Shown here: one piece after another, positions 1-12,095 of the stretch
Numbering within the stretch: the first letter of the stretch is position 1
Layout: each line of letters starts with the position of its first letter
DNA from: Lepidodermella squamata
Taxonomy: Eukaryota > Gastrotricha
Assembly (NCBI GenBank): GCA_047495785.1
Contig: JBLDXI010000002.1
Span: forward strand, 2,294,001-2,358,000
Length of the DNA: 64,000 nucleotides
Reading direction: 5' to 3'
The notes under the pieces: generated by a model
What the model was told of the DNA's origin: nothing
Databases searched by the model: none
Seen by the model: only the letters and a program-made list of their open reading frames with translations
Translations under genes and position numbers: made by a program

Positions 1-3000
1 CGATTGATTGCCAAAATGCCACTTCAATAGCGCGGTGTGGCTTTGCGGTGATATGTACAGTGAGCAGTGAGGCGTATCGCCGCAGTCGACCCGGTATTGC
101 AGCAGCCACCGACCCGCTTTTACCATGTACGGTGAGGTCGGCATTTGGCTGATCGTTGGCCAATATACATTTTTCAGAGTTTCTTCCGATGGCTTGATAT
201 CAATCCAATATGTCAAATCTTTGATGAATTCGTTAAGGGGGAATAGGAAAGGGAGACCGCAGTATGGTTTAGTAACCGGGTCGTCACCTTGACACGCTTT
301 TCTCGCCCTCGACCAATAATCGTCCAATTTAGGCGATAGTCCCTTCAAATTCGAAATACCGGTGTAGTCAAGCGGGACGAACCATAGCCCGGATTGGATC
401 GGGGCAGTTTCCGTGTTGTCTTGAGCTGAGATGAACCGCCTTAACGTCAATTGAGCACCTGATCGTTGAGGCCGGGCGCCGTCCGCTCGACCGGGTATAA
501 TTTGGTACGGGTACCCGAATGGTGTTAAAACCACGGTGATTATCGTAAATGCGGTTATTATGCCGATCGATTTTACGATTGGAGAAACATGGCCGCCGCT
601 CAAATAGACAATTGGAGCCTAAATTGAACGAAAGATAATAAAATAATAAATAAGTCCGTCTTAATTTTAGTTTATATAATATTGAATAATTAATTCGCTC
701 AAAAATGCCTTTTCAAAATTTTGGGACATTTCAGATATTCGAGAAAATTCTATAAAATTACAATAAAATTCTACGAAACAGAAATTTTGAAAAATTTATT
801 AATTTTTGAAAAATTCAAAAATATCAAATATTTCTGGAAACTTACATGAAAGAACAAAATAATTGAAAGCACAGCGAGGGATAAAATAGACAGCAGAACG
901 TCCGGGTTCGTCGCATTGCCGATTCGCCCGGTTAGCGGGACGAAAATTTCGAAAACCGGATCAGTGATGTAGAAGAAATAAACGGTAGGAATTAGGGTGA
1001 GAAAAGCGTGGCGGAAAAGTAGAGTCGCGCCGCCATTTCTACGGCCTCGTTTACCGGCTATCGGGATCAACCGGTCCATAATAAGGGCGCCAATCAGCGG
1101 CATGCCGACCCAGAAAACGCTGAAAACGTACGACGCTGCTACTAGGTGGTAGGTCAGGTGGCAAATTGGTATCGAACAAAGCAGTAGAGCTGCGTCGAAT
1201 GAAATGTCGTAGGACGTTTCGCATTTTTGGGCGAAATTCGCTGTGGCGCATTTTGGCACCATGACGTATTTAAAGCAAGCAGCGTGAACTAGGAACGCCA
1301 CTGCAGTTGCGGGTAGGGCGAATAACGGGAATAACAGCCACGGTTTGCCGTACCAGGACATACTGGCCGGGCTTTTACTCAGCAGGGTGCCTAAAGCAAC
1401 AGAGACAATTCCAGCGGCTACGACCGATAAAAGATGGGCAAAAATCGCCGAGGCCAACATTTTCCCGTAGGAAATCCCATCTCGACGATGCTTATCGCTG
1501 AAAAGAAGGCCGAAAATCCGGTAAAGAGTACCAGCCACAGCTAGAAAATTGGTGGCGAGTCCAACAGTCCGAAATGGGTACACGACAAGATACTGAAAAA
1601 TCCTCCTTAATTTTGGCTTAAATTCAATGATTGATTTTACTTACCATCGAAAAAATGTCGAAAAAGACCAATTTTTCGCCAGATCGATCGTTAGGATCTT
1701 CAACCGGAGGTATTTTAGCCAGGTCCATATTCGCCAGGGTTCGAACCAGCGCCAAAATGTTAGACCCAGCCCGTTGAAGCGTGCCGTCCGAAATGCGATC
1801 AGGCGTGTCGAATCGATTGTGGTAGACATAACCATTCGCGTAGAAGGCGAAGTCAACGCCTGGCAAATGGCCGTGGTCTCGGAAAATTCGAAAATCAGTG
1901 TCTGATGGGATGACCCCGGATTGGAACACCTCCTGCCCGCCAACACTCGCGTAAGGATACGGCGCCGATTCGGCGTAGGCGCGGACTAAAATTGGCGTGG
2001 CTTTACCCGGGCCGGTTTGAAACATGGCCTCGCGCCCGCCCGACCCGCCTGCTTCCATGTTGACAAAGGCACGGATTTGTTTCGCCCAGGGATGGCCGGC
2101 ACCCTCGATATTTCCGCCGGCTTTAGACGTACCAGCGACGAAGCCGTTGCTGGTTTGAAGAACGTTTTCTTCACCGCCGTTGAAGAGGAAAATTACCGAG
2201 TGGGACACGGTTTTCGGTGAGGCCAGAAGGGCTCGCAAAATTTCCAGCATAATGGCACAATTCACAGCGTCATCACTAGCACCAACGGTCTAAAAAATTA
2301 AAAAATTGAAATAATTAAATTTTTTATTTTTTATTTAAAAAAATTGAAATTTGAAAATAATTTATAAAATTTTGAAATTTCACATTAAAAATTGAAATTT
2401 AATTTTTAAATTATTTTACCTCAAAATGAGTATCGTAGTGAGCATTAAGCAGTAGAGCATTTTCGTTATCACCACCAATCGGGTCAATCCTAGCTAAGAC
2501 ATTGCTAGAATTGGCATAGACCGAAGTGAAACCGCCCAGAAAATCCAAATCGAAAAATCCAGATACGTGATCAACCGATACGGTAAATCGATATCTCGCG
2601 TCTTCTTTCAGCTGAGCTTTCAGCGCATCAAGTTCGTGCAGCAGCCATGGTAACGCCATTTCTTCTGAAGCCGAGGTTCCAGCCAACCGGACCCCGAAAC
2701 TGGTCAGTTGGTTCAGGGTTCGGCGGACCCTAGCTACCACGAATTGATCCGTGTCTAAAACTGGTTTGCTGACATCATCCGGTTTCACGCCAAGTTCGGC
2801 GATTGGGTCAACAGCCTCCGGTACGCGGTAGACTTCGTAGCGAATGGCGACTTTAAGGCAGATTAGGACGGTGATAAGAACAGCGAGGTGTTTCCAACCT
2901 AACGGAGCGAGTTCTTTTCCGCTATGCTGCGACGCGCCTAGCTTTTTGAGCGCGGCCTGCAGCTCTTCGGGTCGCATGTCACGCATCCCATCTTCGTTGT

Positions 3001-3025
3001 CATGCCGAACTGGCCGCCTCAACAT
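1..3025 (-). CDS. Ermp1-like: ERMP1-like M28 metallopeptidase, gene A (3' end outside window)
   Basis: Predicted membrane Zn-aminopeptidase of the ER (M28, Fxna/ERMP1 type). Exons read on the minus strand: 3025-2420, 2289-1645, 1592-846 and 618 running off the window; all junctions are GT-AG and phase 0. Exon 1 gives a short cytosolic N-terminus, one membrane segment (about residues 50-70) and the start of the peptidase domain with HYD. Exon 2 carries GASDD, the catalytic GGEEN pair, a later SDTDF stretch and the YHNRFD histidine, so the metal ligands look intact. Exon 3 is a multi-span membrane block. Exon 4 starts the lumenal C-terminal domain and is cut by the window start. The ATG at 3025 is the first in frame and is followed by a polar, acidic N-terminus. 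It lies head-to-tail with three paralogs downstream. Family call is firm; substrate is unknown. Confidence 0.88.
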
Positions 3026-3127
3026 AACAAAAAATTAAAAAATCTAAAAAATTATAAAAAATCCGCCTTAATTTATTTTTTCAGGAAAATTACGATGAAA
3101 GCACTAAACAGCTGAAGATTTCGAATT

Positions 3128-6109
3128 TTAAAACGAATAACTCGCATAAAGCGTTGTTACAGGCGTCGTATGATGCCACTCGGGTAGGATGTCCACAAAA
3201 GCGGCCAGTTCAACCGGTAGGCCACTCAAAGGACTGCCAGAGCGATAATGCTGAGCCCCGACTCGCAAGTCAAACAGCGAATTTGAGCTTTGGGCTCTAA
3301 CCAACATTGTCGCGAATAAATGCCGATCATTTCGAGGCGAGCCGAATCGCAAATTGACCCACCATGTTGGGTAGGGGTGGTAACTCATAGCACCGCCGGG
3401 TTGAGCCAGATAATTCATAGGAAATTTATCCAACGGGATTGTGTTATCGTGAAAATACCAGCCTGATAGCGTCGCTTGATTTTTCAATGAAATATACAAC
3501 GCGCAGTGAGGAGTTCCACTGCAATCCACCTTAAATTGGAACAAGTAGTTATCGTTTAACAATTTAACCGGCGAGTTAGGAATCTGGGTAACCACGGGCC
3601 ATGTCAAGCTATTTCGGGTTGATTGGGATAGCTCAACATCGACCCAATAAGTGCCAGCGGTACGAAATCCAGCGACAGGGTGGATGTTTGGAAGAACGCA
3701 AAATGAATTATTCGCATAGTCGTTATCACTCAGGCATGGCTGGCGTGAATTTTCGAAGAAATGGTCGAGATTGTCCGAAATTTTTGGATACAAAACTGAT
3801 GCACCGCGGTAGTCATTAGGAATGAACCAGAGGCCTGAGAATTGAACTTTAGATTGATTGAGTGGGTCTCGAACCAGTGTCAACTGGGTCGCGGATCGTT
3901 GAACTCGCGCACCTTCGGCCCTGCCACTAACCAAGCTGAAAGGGTGACCAATCGGGGTGAGAACGATCAATGCGAAAGCAATGGCTGTAAGAGCACCAGT
4001 CAGAGGAACGAGCGGGAAAACATCGCCTCCCGCTAAATAAACTGACGGCGCCTGTTAAACAAAATAGATGAAAATTGATAAATTTCTGAAAAATAGAAAT
4101 TTTAAAATTTGAAATTTTTTTGAAATGTTTAAACTTTTTAAACCTTTCATTTGAAATTTAATGGAGTTTCAACTTACGTGAAATGCGAGTAGGAAGACCA
4201 AAACAAGAAAGACTATAGCACCAACAACTTGCTCAGGGTCCGAATCAACCCCTGATCGGCCAGTTATCGGGATAAACATTGCAATCAGTGGGTCAGTGAT
4301 GTACAAAAAATACACCGTCGGCACCAATGTGATCGCTAAATGGCGTAGCAATAAAACCACAGATGACTTCAAATTGTATATCGGAGCGATTAAATCGATT
4401 AAAGTTGCGGTGAGAAGCGGCCAAGCGACCCAGATGAAGGCAATGTAAGACGTCGCGAGTTGTTGGTACGTCAAAACAGCGATGATAATTGAAGTTATGA
4501 AAAGAGCCGTATCAATCGCACTCTCATAGGCCAGTTTACATTTCTGGTTAAAATCTGCCATATTCGTGAATTTAAGTATTAAAATCCGGAAAAATGCGGC
4601 ATGAACGCAGAAGGCTGCGATTGTTGCGGGTAGAGCGTAGATGAATATAGACAAATATTGGCGGGAGAACCAAAACATTGCCGTAGCTTCGTTCGAAAAC
4701 ATCATAACGAGTAGATAAATCAAACCAGCAGCTGCTCCAATCGCGAAAACTTGCGCGAAAAAGGTTGCGGATAGCATAACTGCATAATCCCATCTGCCTC
4801 GAAAAATTCTCCAGAAAATTCGTAAAATCGTACCAGAAATCGCTAAAATATTCAGAGCGATTCCGACCGTTTTGAACGGATATAACACGAGGAAAAATGA
4901 GAAAACGTCGAAGTAAACCAATTTCTCCCCGGATTGATCTGTAACTCGAGGCATTTCAGCAAGGTCGGATGCAGCTAAATTTCGTAAAATTCCGAGATAA
5001 TTCGACCCAGCTCTTTGAATAGTCCCGTCAGCAATCCGATCGGCCGTGTCGAAAATTGTATGGTAGACGTAACCATTTTCGATAAAGGCCATGTCTAAAC
5101 CGGGTATATGGCCGAAATCTCGAAACATTCGAAAATCTGTATCTGATGGTATCAACCCATGCTGGAACACCTCCTGGCCTACTACACTGGCGAAAGGGTA
5201 CGGGGCTGAGGCGGCGTAGGCTCTGACTAAAATCGGAGTAGCCGGTCCTGGGCCGGTTTGAAACAAAATCTCCCGCCCGCCTGAACCAGCCGCTTCTAAA
5301 TTGACGAAAGCCCGAACCTGTTTCGACCACGGATGGCCAGCGCCTGGTACGTAACCGCCATCTTTCGACGCACCAACCAAAAAACCGTGTGTCCCCTGCA
5401 AAATATTTTCCTCAGCCCCGTTGAATAGAAAAATTACCGAGTGATTTAAGGCGGATTGCGATGACATCATAGCCCGAATAATTTCCAACATAACTGCGCA
5501 GTTGATGCCGTTATCACTCGCGCCAACTGCTTCGAACATTGAGTCGAAATGGCAGTTTATTAAGGCGGCGTTTTTCGTGTCGCCATTTACCGGGTCAATT
5601 CTAGCTAACACATTTGTCACGTTTGAATACACGGAATTGCCCCAAGCCCCGCTGACTTGATCTACTGTGAAAATTAGTTTGGACCTAGATTCGGCTGATT
5701 GCTGCCTCTGTAGGTAAAGTAACCGATCCGCGAGCCATGGGACAGTTTTCAACTCGGCCGCTTCCGACCCGGCCGGTCTAACCCCGAAATATGTGATATT
5801 TTCAAGATTTAACCGAGCCCTAGCCGCGACGAAATTTTCAGTATCCAACAGATGTTTCCCGATATTTTCGGGTAAAATTCCGTAATCAAGCGGGTCAGGA
5901 ATAGCCGGGTAGCGATTTACATCGAGTCGAATCGCCCATTTAAGCAATAAAATTGATAGGATGACAATAATCAAATGCGTCCAGCTTAATGGCGCTAGGT
6001 TATACAAAGCAGGTAAGCAAAGTGGGCTTTTGTGGTATTTTGGCAAACTTTTCTCATCGTCACTGTCATGCTCATCATCTGCGCCAAGCCGTTTGTAGCC
6101 CAGTATCAT
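3128..6109 (-). CDS. Ermp1-like: ERMP1-like M28 metallopeptidase, gene B (two exons)
   Basis: Same family as its neighbours, about 951 aa. Exon 1 is 6109-4178 and contains what the neighbouring genes spread over three exons; exon 2 is 4051-3128 (TAA at 3128). Peptidase motifs: HFD near residue 187, GASDN (the second Asp of the usual pair is Asn, as in some active M28 enzymes), AEEN, NLEA, SDTDF and YHTIFD. The multi-span block follows, then the lumenal domain of exon 2. The two introns found inside this stretch in genes A, C and D are absent here, with no trace of frameshift. Downstream of gene A only about 100 bp separates the genes, so the array is tight. Likely an active ER peptidase by family knowledge; not shown directly. 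Confidence 0.9.
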
Positions 6110-7008
6110 GATAATATTTTCGACCTAATTTAAATGAAAAAAAGATGATAATGAAAATCCGAATAAATAGATACAACGAACCGTGATTTTATGATAATTA
6201 ACCCAGAGATGACGTGGGATGATTTCTGCGCGCTGCCTGCTAGGAATTTTAATCATGCAAAGCAGCAGCAGCTGAAACTGAGGACACGCACACACGAGTA
6301 ATATTATCACAGCATACAATGTGTACAATCTCTGGTTAAATTACGCGTCTTACCTCGCTTGACGTTGTTTACTACAACAATATTTCACGACGAGGTATAT
6401 ATATATATATGGGCACACAAAAGAGTAGGCAGAGTTCACGTCTTTTGTTATGCGAGAACAGCCGAACCAGGCGGTCAGATGAAACGGGGTCCTTAGATAA
6501 AATCTCACCGACGCCATAAAAATATTATTATTAAGGTGGATCAATTCATTCGGGGATATAAAAATAACTGTCTAGACTGGAAACTCATATATTTTTTTTA
6601 TTTTTTTCCAACTCAACCTTTCGAAATAATATTAATAATAATATCAATAACTCACAAAAAAATGGAATGAAGTCGTTGCAAGCTCATAAAATCAATTAGA
6701 AAATCACAAGTAATCCTAGAGCATATAAATCATCGATTTCAAGCAGTTGCAGCATCAAATTGAAAGAATCAATCAACAGTGGGCCGAAATTTTGCACTCA
6801 GATTCTTTTGACTCAGAAAAATTCAAACAAAAATGCATATAAATTAAAGAATTTGACACGAGATTTTGGTTGGAATAGATACTCAATTTTCGAATCATAA
6901 CCATGAATTAATTCGCACCGTATACAAATCGGTCTCAGCAATGAGCATTCAACGTTATTCGCATCTATTATAATAACAATTAAAAATATTGCGCATATTT
7001 TTGATGAA
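6110..7008. other. AT-rich spacer between ERMP1-like genes B and C
   Basis: No supported gene on either strand. It holds a (TA)n run at about 6395-6410 and one TTAAGGTGG motif at 6531-6539. This is the 5' flank of gene B and the 3' flank of gene C, so promoter and polyadenylation signals should be here, but none is distinctive by eye. Confidence 0.6.
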
Positions 7009-10000
7009 TTAAAATGCGTAAGTAGTGTATAACGAGGTTACAGGTATGCAAAAATGCCACGGTGGTAGCGTTGTTATAAAAGAGCGCAGCTCGGCAGGCA
7101 TCTCGCGGAATTCTCGTTCTGAGGACGAGCCGCGGAAATAATGACTGACAATAGCGAAATCCATCAAATTTCTGCCCGAAGCAGCCGCGTGCCCTGAAGC
7201 GCCCAATTCCATTGTTACAATTATTGACCGTTGCTTTATCCGAGTTTCGGCCGAAGATGAGCCAAATCGAAGCATAACAAACCAGGTATCCCGCGGTTCG
7301 TGGTCGGTAGGCTTGGGAGGCACAACTAATTTATCCATCGGGAAGTCGTTTATCGATATTCCTTCGCTTGAAAAGTGCCATTTCAGCAATGCGGCGTGAC
7401 TGTGGGGTGAAATATACAGAGAGCACTGAGGCGTGTCGCCGCAATCGACCCGGTACTGGACCAGCCAACGACCGGCTGTTACCAGTCTAGGGCTGGTCGG
7501 CATTTGGAACACAGACGGCCAGTAACTGTCTTTAACGGTTTCTTCCGATGTATCCACGTCAATCCACCATGTTTTGCCGTGGACGAAAGACGTGACCGGG
7601 AAAAAGTAGGGTAAACCGCAATATGGGTGTTTTTCCGGGTCTTCCTCCGTTGAACATGCAATTCTCGCCTGGTCCAAGTAGAAGTCCAGTGGTTTCGAAT
7701 GGCCTCTTAATGGCGAAATTCCGTTGAAATCGATAGGGACGAACCAGATACCTGAGCGTATCGGCGCATCAACCTCACGCCCGGCATCAACTATTCGCTG
7801 CAAGGTAAGCTGAGCAAAAGACCGTTGAACGTGAACTCCGTAATATTTGGTCGGATCAATGCTATAAGCATTGCCGAGAGGTGTTAGCAGAACAGTGAGT
7901 AAAACGAATCCGGAAATTCCGCCGATCCATTGAACTAGCGGCAAAATATGCCCACCGCTTAAATAAACCAAGGATGACTGAAAAAATCGAAAAAATTAAG
8001 GAGGCTTTCTGTTAATTTCAATAAATTACGTGGAATAAAAGCAGAATAGCGATCGCGATCAGAACAAGGACAGCGACGAAATATTCCGGGTTGACATGAG
8101 CCCCAGTCCGGCCCAGAATCGGAATAAAAATTTCGAAAATCGCATCGGTGATGTATACGAAATAAACGGTTGGGACACCGGTCAAGACGGCATGTCTAAT
8201 GAAAAGCGTAAATCCCCCTGTTGGTCGATTCGTACGGTTTCCAAGTGGAATTAATTTGTCCATGAACCAGGCTGAAACCAGCGGTAAGCCGACCCAGATG
8301 AATAAAATGTAGGATGAGGTGATCGAAAACAGAGATAAAACAACAATTCCGAACGAGCAAATCACAAGAGCAGCATCGAATGAAATGTCGTAAGTCCGTT
8401 CGCAATTTTGAGCGAAGTTTGTAGACACGCATTTTGATAACATGTAATACTTGAAGAAAAATGCGTGGACCAAGAAAACGGTAGCTATTGCAGGCAATAT
8501 GTAAATCGGCACGATAAGCCAGGGTCGAGAGTACCAAGCCATGCACGAAGAAGTAGATGACATGAAACTAGCAATAGCGAACAGAACAACTCCAGCAGCA
8601 GTGATGGCTTGGCAATGAGCAGCGATTGCAGACATTAAAATTTGTTTATACGAAGCCCCATCGCGTTGCCGTGATCGGTAAATCAAGGTGAAAACTCTCC
8701 AAACAGTCCCGAAGACGGCAATAAAATTCAGCGGCAATCCAACGGTGCGAAAAGGATACACGACGAGAAACTGAAATAAAAGTAATTTCAAATCACATTT
8801 CAATTAGACTAGTTTTCTTACCAGGGAAAAAATATCAAAATAAACGAGTTTCTCGCCCGACCGATCATTTGGGTCAGCAACAGGTGGCATTGCACCTAAA
8901 TCGCTAGATGCCAAAGTTCGCACCAGTGCTAATATATTTACTCCAGCACGTTGTAAAGTGCCATCTGAGATTCGATCTGGTGTGTCATAACGAGTATGGT
9001 ACACGAATCCGTTCGAATAAAACGCGAAGTCAATTCCAGGCAAGTGACCATAGTCACGGAATATTCGATAATCCGTATCCGATGGAATAATTCCAGATTG
9101 GAACACTTCTTGTCCCAAAACACTGGCAAACGGGTATGGAGCAGATTCGGCGTAGGCACGGACTAAAATTGGAGTGGCAGGTCCAGGGCCGGTTTGAAAC
9201 ATAATTTCACGGCCTCCAGCTCCGGCGGCTTCCATATTGATGAAAGCTCGAATATGCTTAGCCCAAGGATGCCCAGTTCCCTCGCTTCCACCGGAAGCAT
9301 GGGATGTTCCAGCCACAAATCCGTTGCTCGCTTGCAAGATGTTTTCTTCTGCTCCATTGAACAAAAAAATAACTGAGTTTGGTAGAGCCTGCTTAGAAGC
9401 GAGTAAAGCTCTCAATATTTCCAGCATTAATGCACAGCTAACAGCATCGTCACTCGCACCGACCGTCTAAAACAGATTTTTCAGTTGAGATAACATAGAT
9501 GCAAGACCTCGAAGAGCTTACCTCAAAGTATGAATCAAAGTGGCAATTAAGGAGTAACGCATGGTCTGTGTTACCCGATGCAGGATCTAATCTAGCAACA
9601 ACGTTGCTCACATTGGCGTAAACCGACGTAAATCCAGACGGGAAGCCCAACTCGAAAAATCCAGATACATGATCAGCAGCAAATGACAATTTGTGAGGAG
9701 ATCTATCAGTCAATTGTTTGCGCAGGTCATCTAGTTCTCCAAGAAGCCAATGCACAGCAATTTCATCGGCTGCCATCGTACCAGCCATTCGAACCCCGAA
9801 GCTAGTCAAATGATTCAAGTGTTTTCGTGCGCGGGCAGCAATAAACTGATTCGAATCTAGAAACGACTTCGCCAAGTTTTCAGGCGATACGCCTAATGAA
9901 CTCGCGTCCGGGACGTCAGGAACTCGGTGCATTTCATTTCTCACAGCGAACTTGATTATGCAGAGAACTATCATCGAAACCGCTATATACTTCCAATTCA

Positions 10001-10178
10001 AGGGGGTGTGGTTCTCAATATCTAACGGATGATGACCGTTCATCTTCGAATTACGATTTCCAGCCAAGAGCTCCTCTTCATCTTCGCGCAAATATCGCAT
10101 GCCTTCTTCATTGCCGTCAAGATCGTGGCGACCACGCCCATTTTCGTAAGTGCTCCGTCCTGCATTAGCGCGAAGCAT
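7009..10178 (-). CDS. Ermp1-like: ERMP1-like M28 metallopeptidase, gene C (intact duplicate)
   Basis: About 1003 aa. Exons: 10178-9522, 9466-8822, 8770-8030 and 7977-7009; every intron is GT-AG and phase 0. Domain order: acidic cytosolic N-terminus, one membrane segment around residues 80-100, M28 domain (HFD, GASDD, AEEN, NMEA, SDTDY, YHTRYD), multi-span block from exon 3, lumenal C-terminal domain in exon 4 ending at TAA 7009. The start ATG at 10178 lies 12 bases after an acceptor-like TTTCTTTAG, so an untranslated 5' exon is possible. Most of the gene, from 7477 upward, is repeated as gene D; the last 468 bases are unique to this copy. It is the only full-length member of the duplicated pair. 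Confidence 0.92.
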
Positions 10179-12095
10179 ATTAACTATTCCCTAAAGAAAA
10201 AGCGAAAGGTTAATTATGAGATGGCAACCAGCACCCGGAGCTTTTCGAGCGCATTACACTTTAAGAATGTACAGTACAAACGTTGGTAATTATGAAGAGA
10301 AGCAACCATCTCAGCAAGTAAGCAGGACGAACCCAAACACTAAAGCCTGTACACGTTAACGACCACTCAACTCAATCCCTTTAGCTCATGCACCTGGTTG
10401 CTGGCCAAAATGCCGGCAGCAAAGAGAAATTGCGCGGGTAATTCAAATTCATGAAGGTCACATCACAATCTTGGACTATCCTAAAATTAAGCATTTTTTA
10501 AACAATAATGATTTTATTTATTGTGCAATAAGGCTAAATAAGAGATTTTAAGATGAACATTGTTTTCGGTTTCAAATTTCAAAGTTTAAACCCGTTTCGA
10601 TTTTCGATTTTGTCGACTTCTGACGATTCTTCCGACTAAGCAAATTGCCGTTCAATTGAGGGAGAAGAATTGCAAGATTTTACACATGCATGGGTAATGG
10701 AATTCATCAATGCTAGCATACTGTGCAAATGCCTAAATGTTGGTCGCGAAATCACTGCTGGCATGGAAGCTATGTAAGCTGTCACCTGGGTTTTCAGGAC
10801 TTGCCACGCTCTGTACATTGTTTCCCTCTGTTCAATAAAGTTTTGCATAAGTATCAAAACATCAATACCTTCTGCTGAGCGTTTTTCGCTGGTCTTCGCT
10901 CGCCGGTTCATCATCAAACGATAGAAAGAAATAATTCAAAGAAACAGCATCATTTGGGTTTTTACTTATAAGCCGGCCGCTGAGACGAATCATTTTCAAA
11001 TACCACACCAGTTCTTGCTTAGCAAATTGCTCCTCTGTTTTTTAACTTTTATTGAATTGCAAGCTGAAAATTTTTCCCGGAATGCACACCGCATAAAAAT
11101 TCCGGCCACCGTAAATCAAAATGATCATTCTCCATTCTCCGTTTGGTAAAAATCGAAATGTGCTTCCCAGATCTGATGTGTTTCACGAATATACCACAAT
11201 TTCGCAGTGCATCCATGGCGTTGTAAAATAAAATAGGCGCCACCCTTTTAGCTCATGTGACGTTGGAACGTAATTTGAAGGCTGATATTATCTCGAACTT
11301 TTGAGGGGGAACAACTGTAGAAATCGGGTCGTTAGTTTGATTGAAGTCGTGCCAATTCAAGGGCATATGTCTCCTGATCTGGGCCGATTGGCTCGTTTTA
11401 CATAATGACGTTATTAAAAGCCTCATGAGACCGCCTTTTTCATTCAGCCAGCATCGATTCGATTCATCACAGCATCGGATTTTACACTGGAATTATATTG
11501 AAGTTAACGCAAAAAACGGCAACGAATGGCAATTATTTCAGTTTTATTTCATTCATTTCATCAATATCACTTCTCTTTCTCATAAATAAAAAACAAAGAT
11601 GGCGAAGTTTTCGATTTCGCTTTGTATATAATCAACAATGGTGTTCACAAAGGAGAGCAGGCATCTTCGAATAGAAGAGGTAATATAGGCAAAAAGGACA
11701 CGAAAATTGCCAGCGTGAAAAGTCTCATCATCTTCATAAAAAGTGAGCTGTTCGATGTCATCATCAAGCGTGGATGTGGAAGGCCACTTGAAATATACCT
11801 ACTATTATTTATATATAAAGCAACATCGTTTTCAACAAGAGATGCGTGCGAATTTCTGTACAGTCGTCATCTTTTTCGCTTCAAGGCCACGACATTCTCA
11901 TAGAATATGATATTATTGGTACAATTTCATGCGTAAAAATGATAGAGATCCTTATATTAAAAAACTATGATGAGAGGAATAAATGTACTGTAGATCGCTT
12001 GTACAATACATTAGCACGTCGCCGAATACGTAACATCGATACGCATTTTAGAAATGATTATACATACACGCACGGAACTATACATCGAATCACCA
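10179..12095. other. Spacer between ERMP1-like gene C and cadherin fragment, copy 1
   Basis: About 1.9 kb without a supportable gene. Short open frames here have no recognisable domain, no splice-linked continuation and are duplicated unchanged in copy 2 (17001-18917), which adds no coding evidence because the non-coding flanks are equally identical. It should hold the cadherin 3' UTR and the ERMP1-like promoter. Confidence 0.6.

Noticed and set aside
5480-5540. Loss of a zinc ligand in ERMP1-like gene B (GASDN instead of GASDD)
   Set aside because: In the M28 family the first Asp is the metal ligand and Asp-Asn occurs in active enzymes, so this is not evidence of inactivation.
10636-11903. 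Several 60-95 codon frames in the ERMP1-cadherin spacer, repeated at +6822
   Set aside because: Their conservation between copies only reflects the duplication; the non-coding flanks are equally identical.
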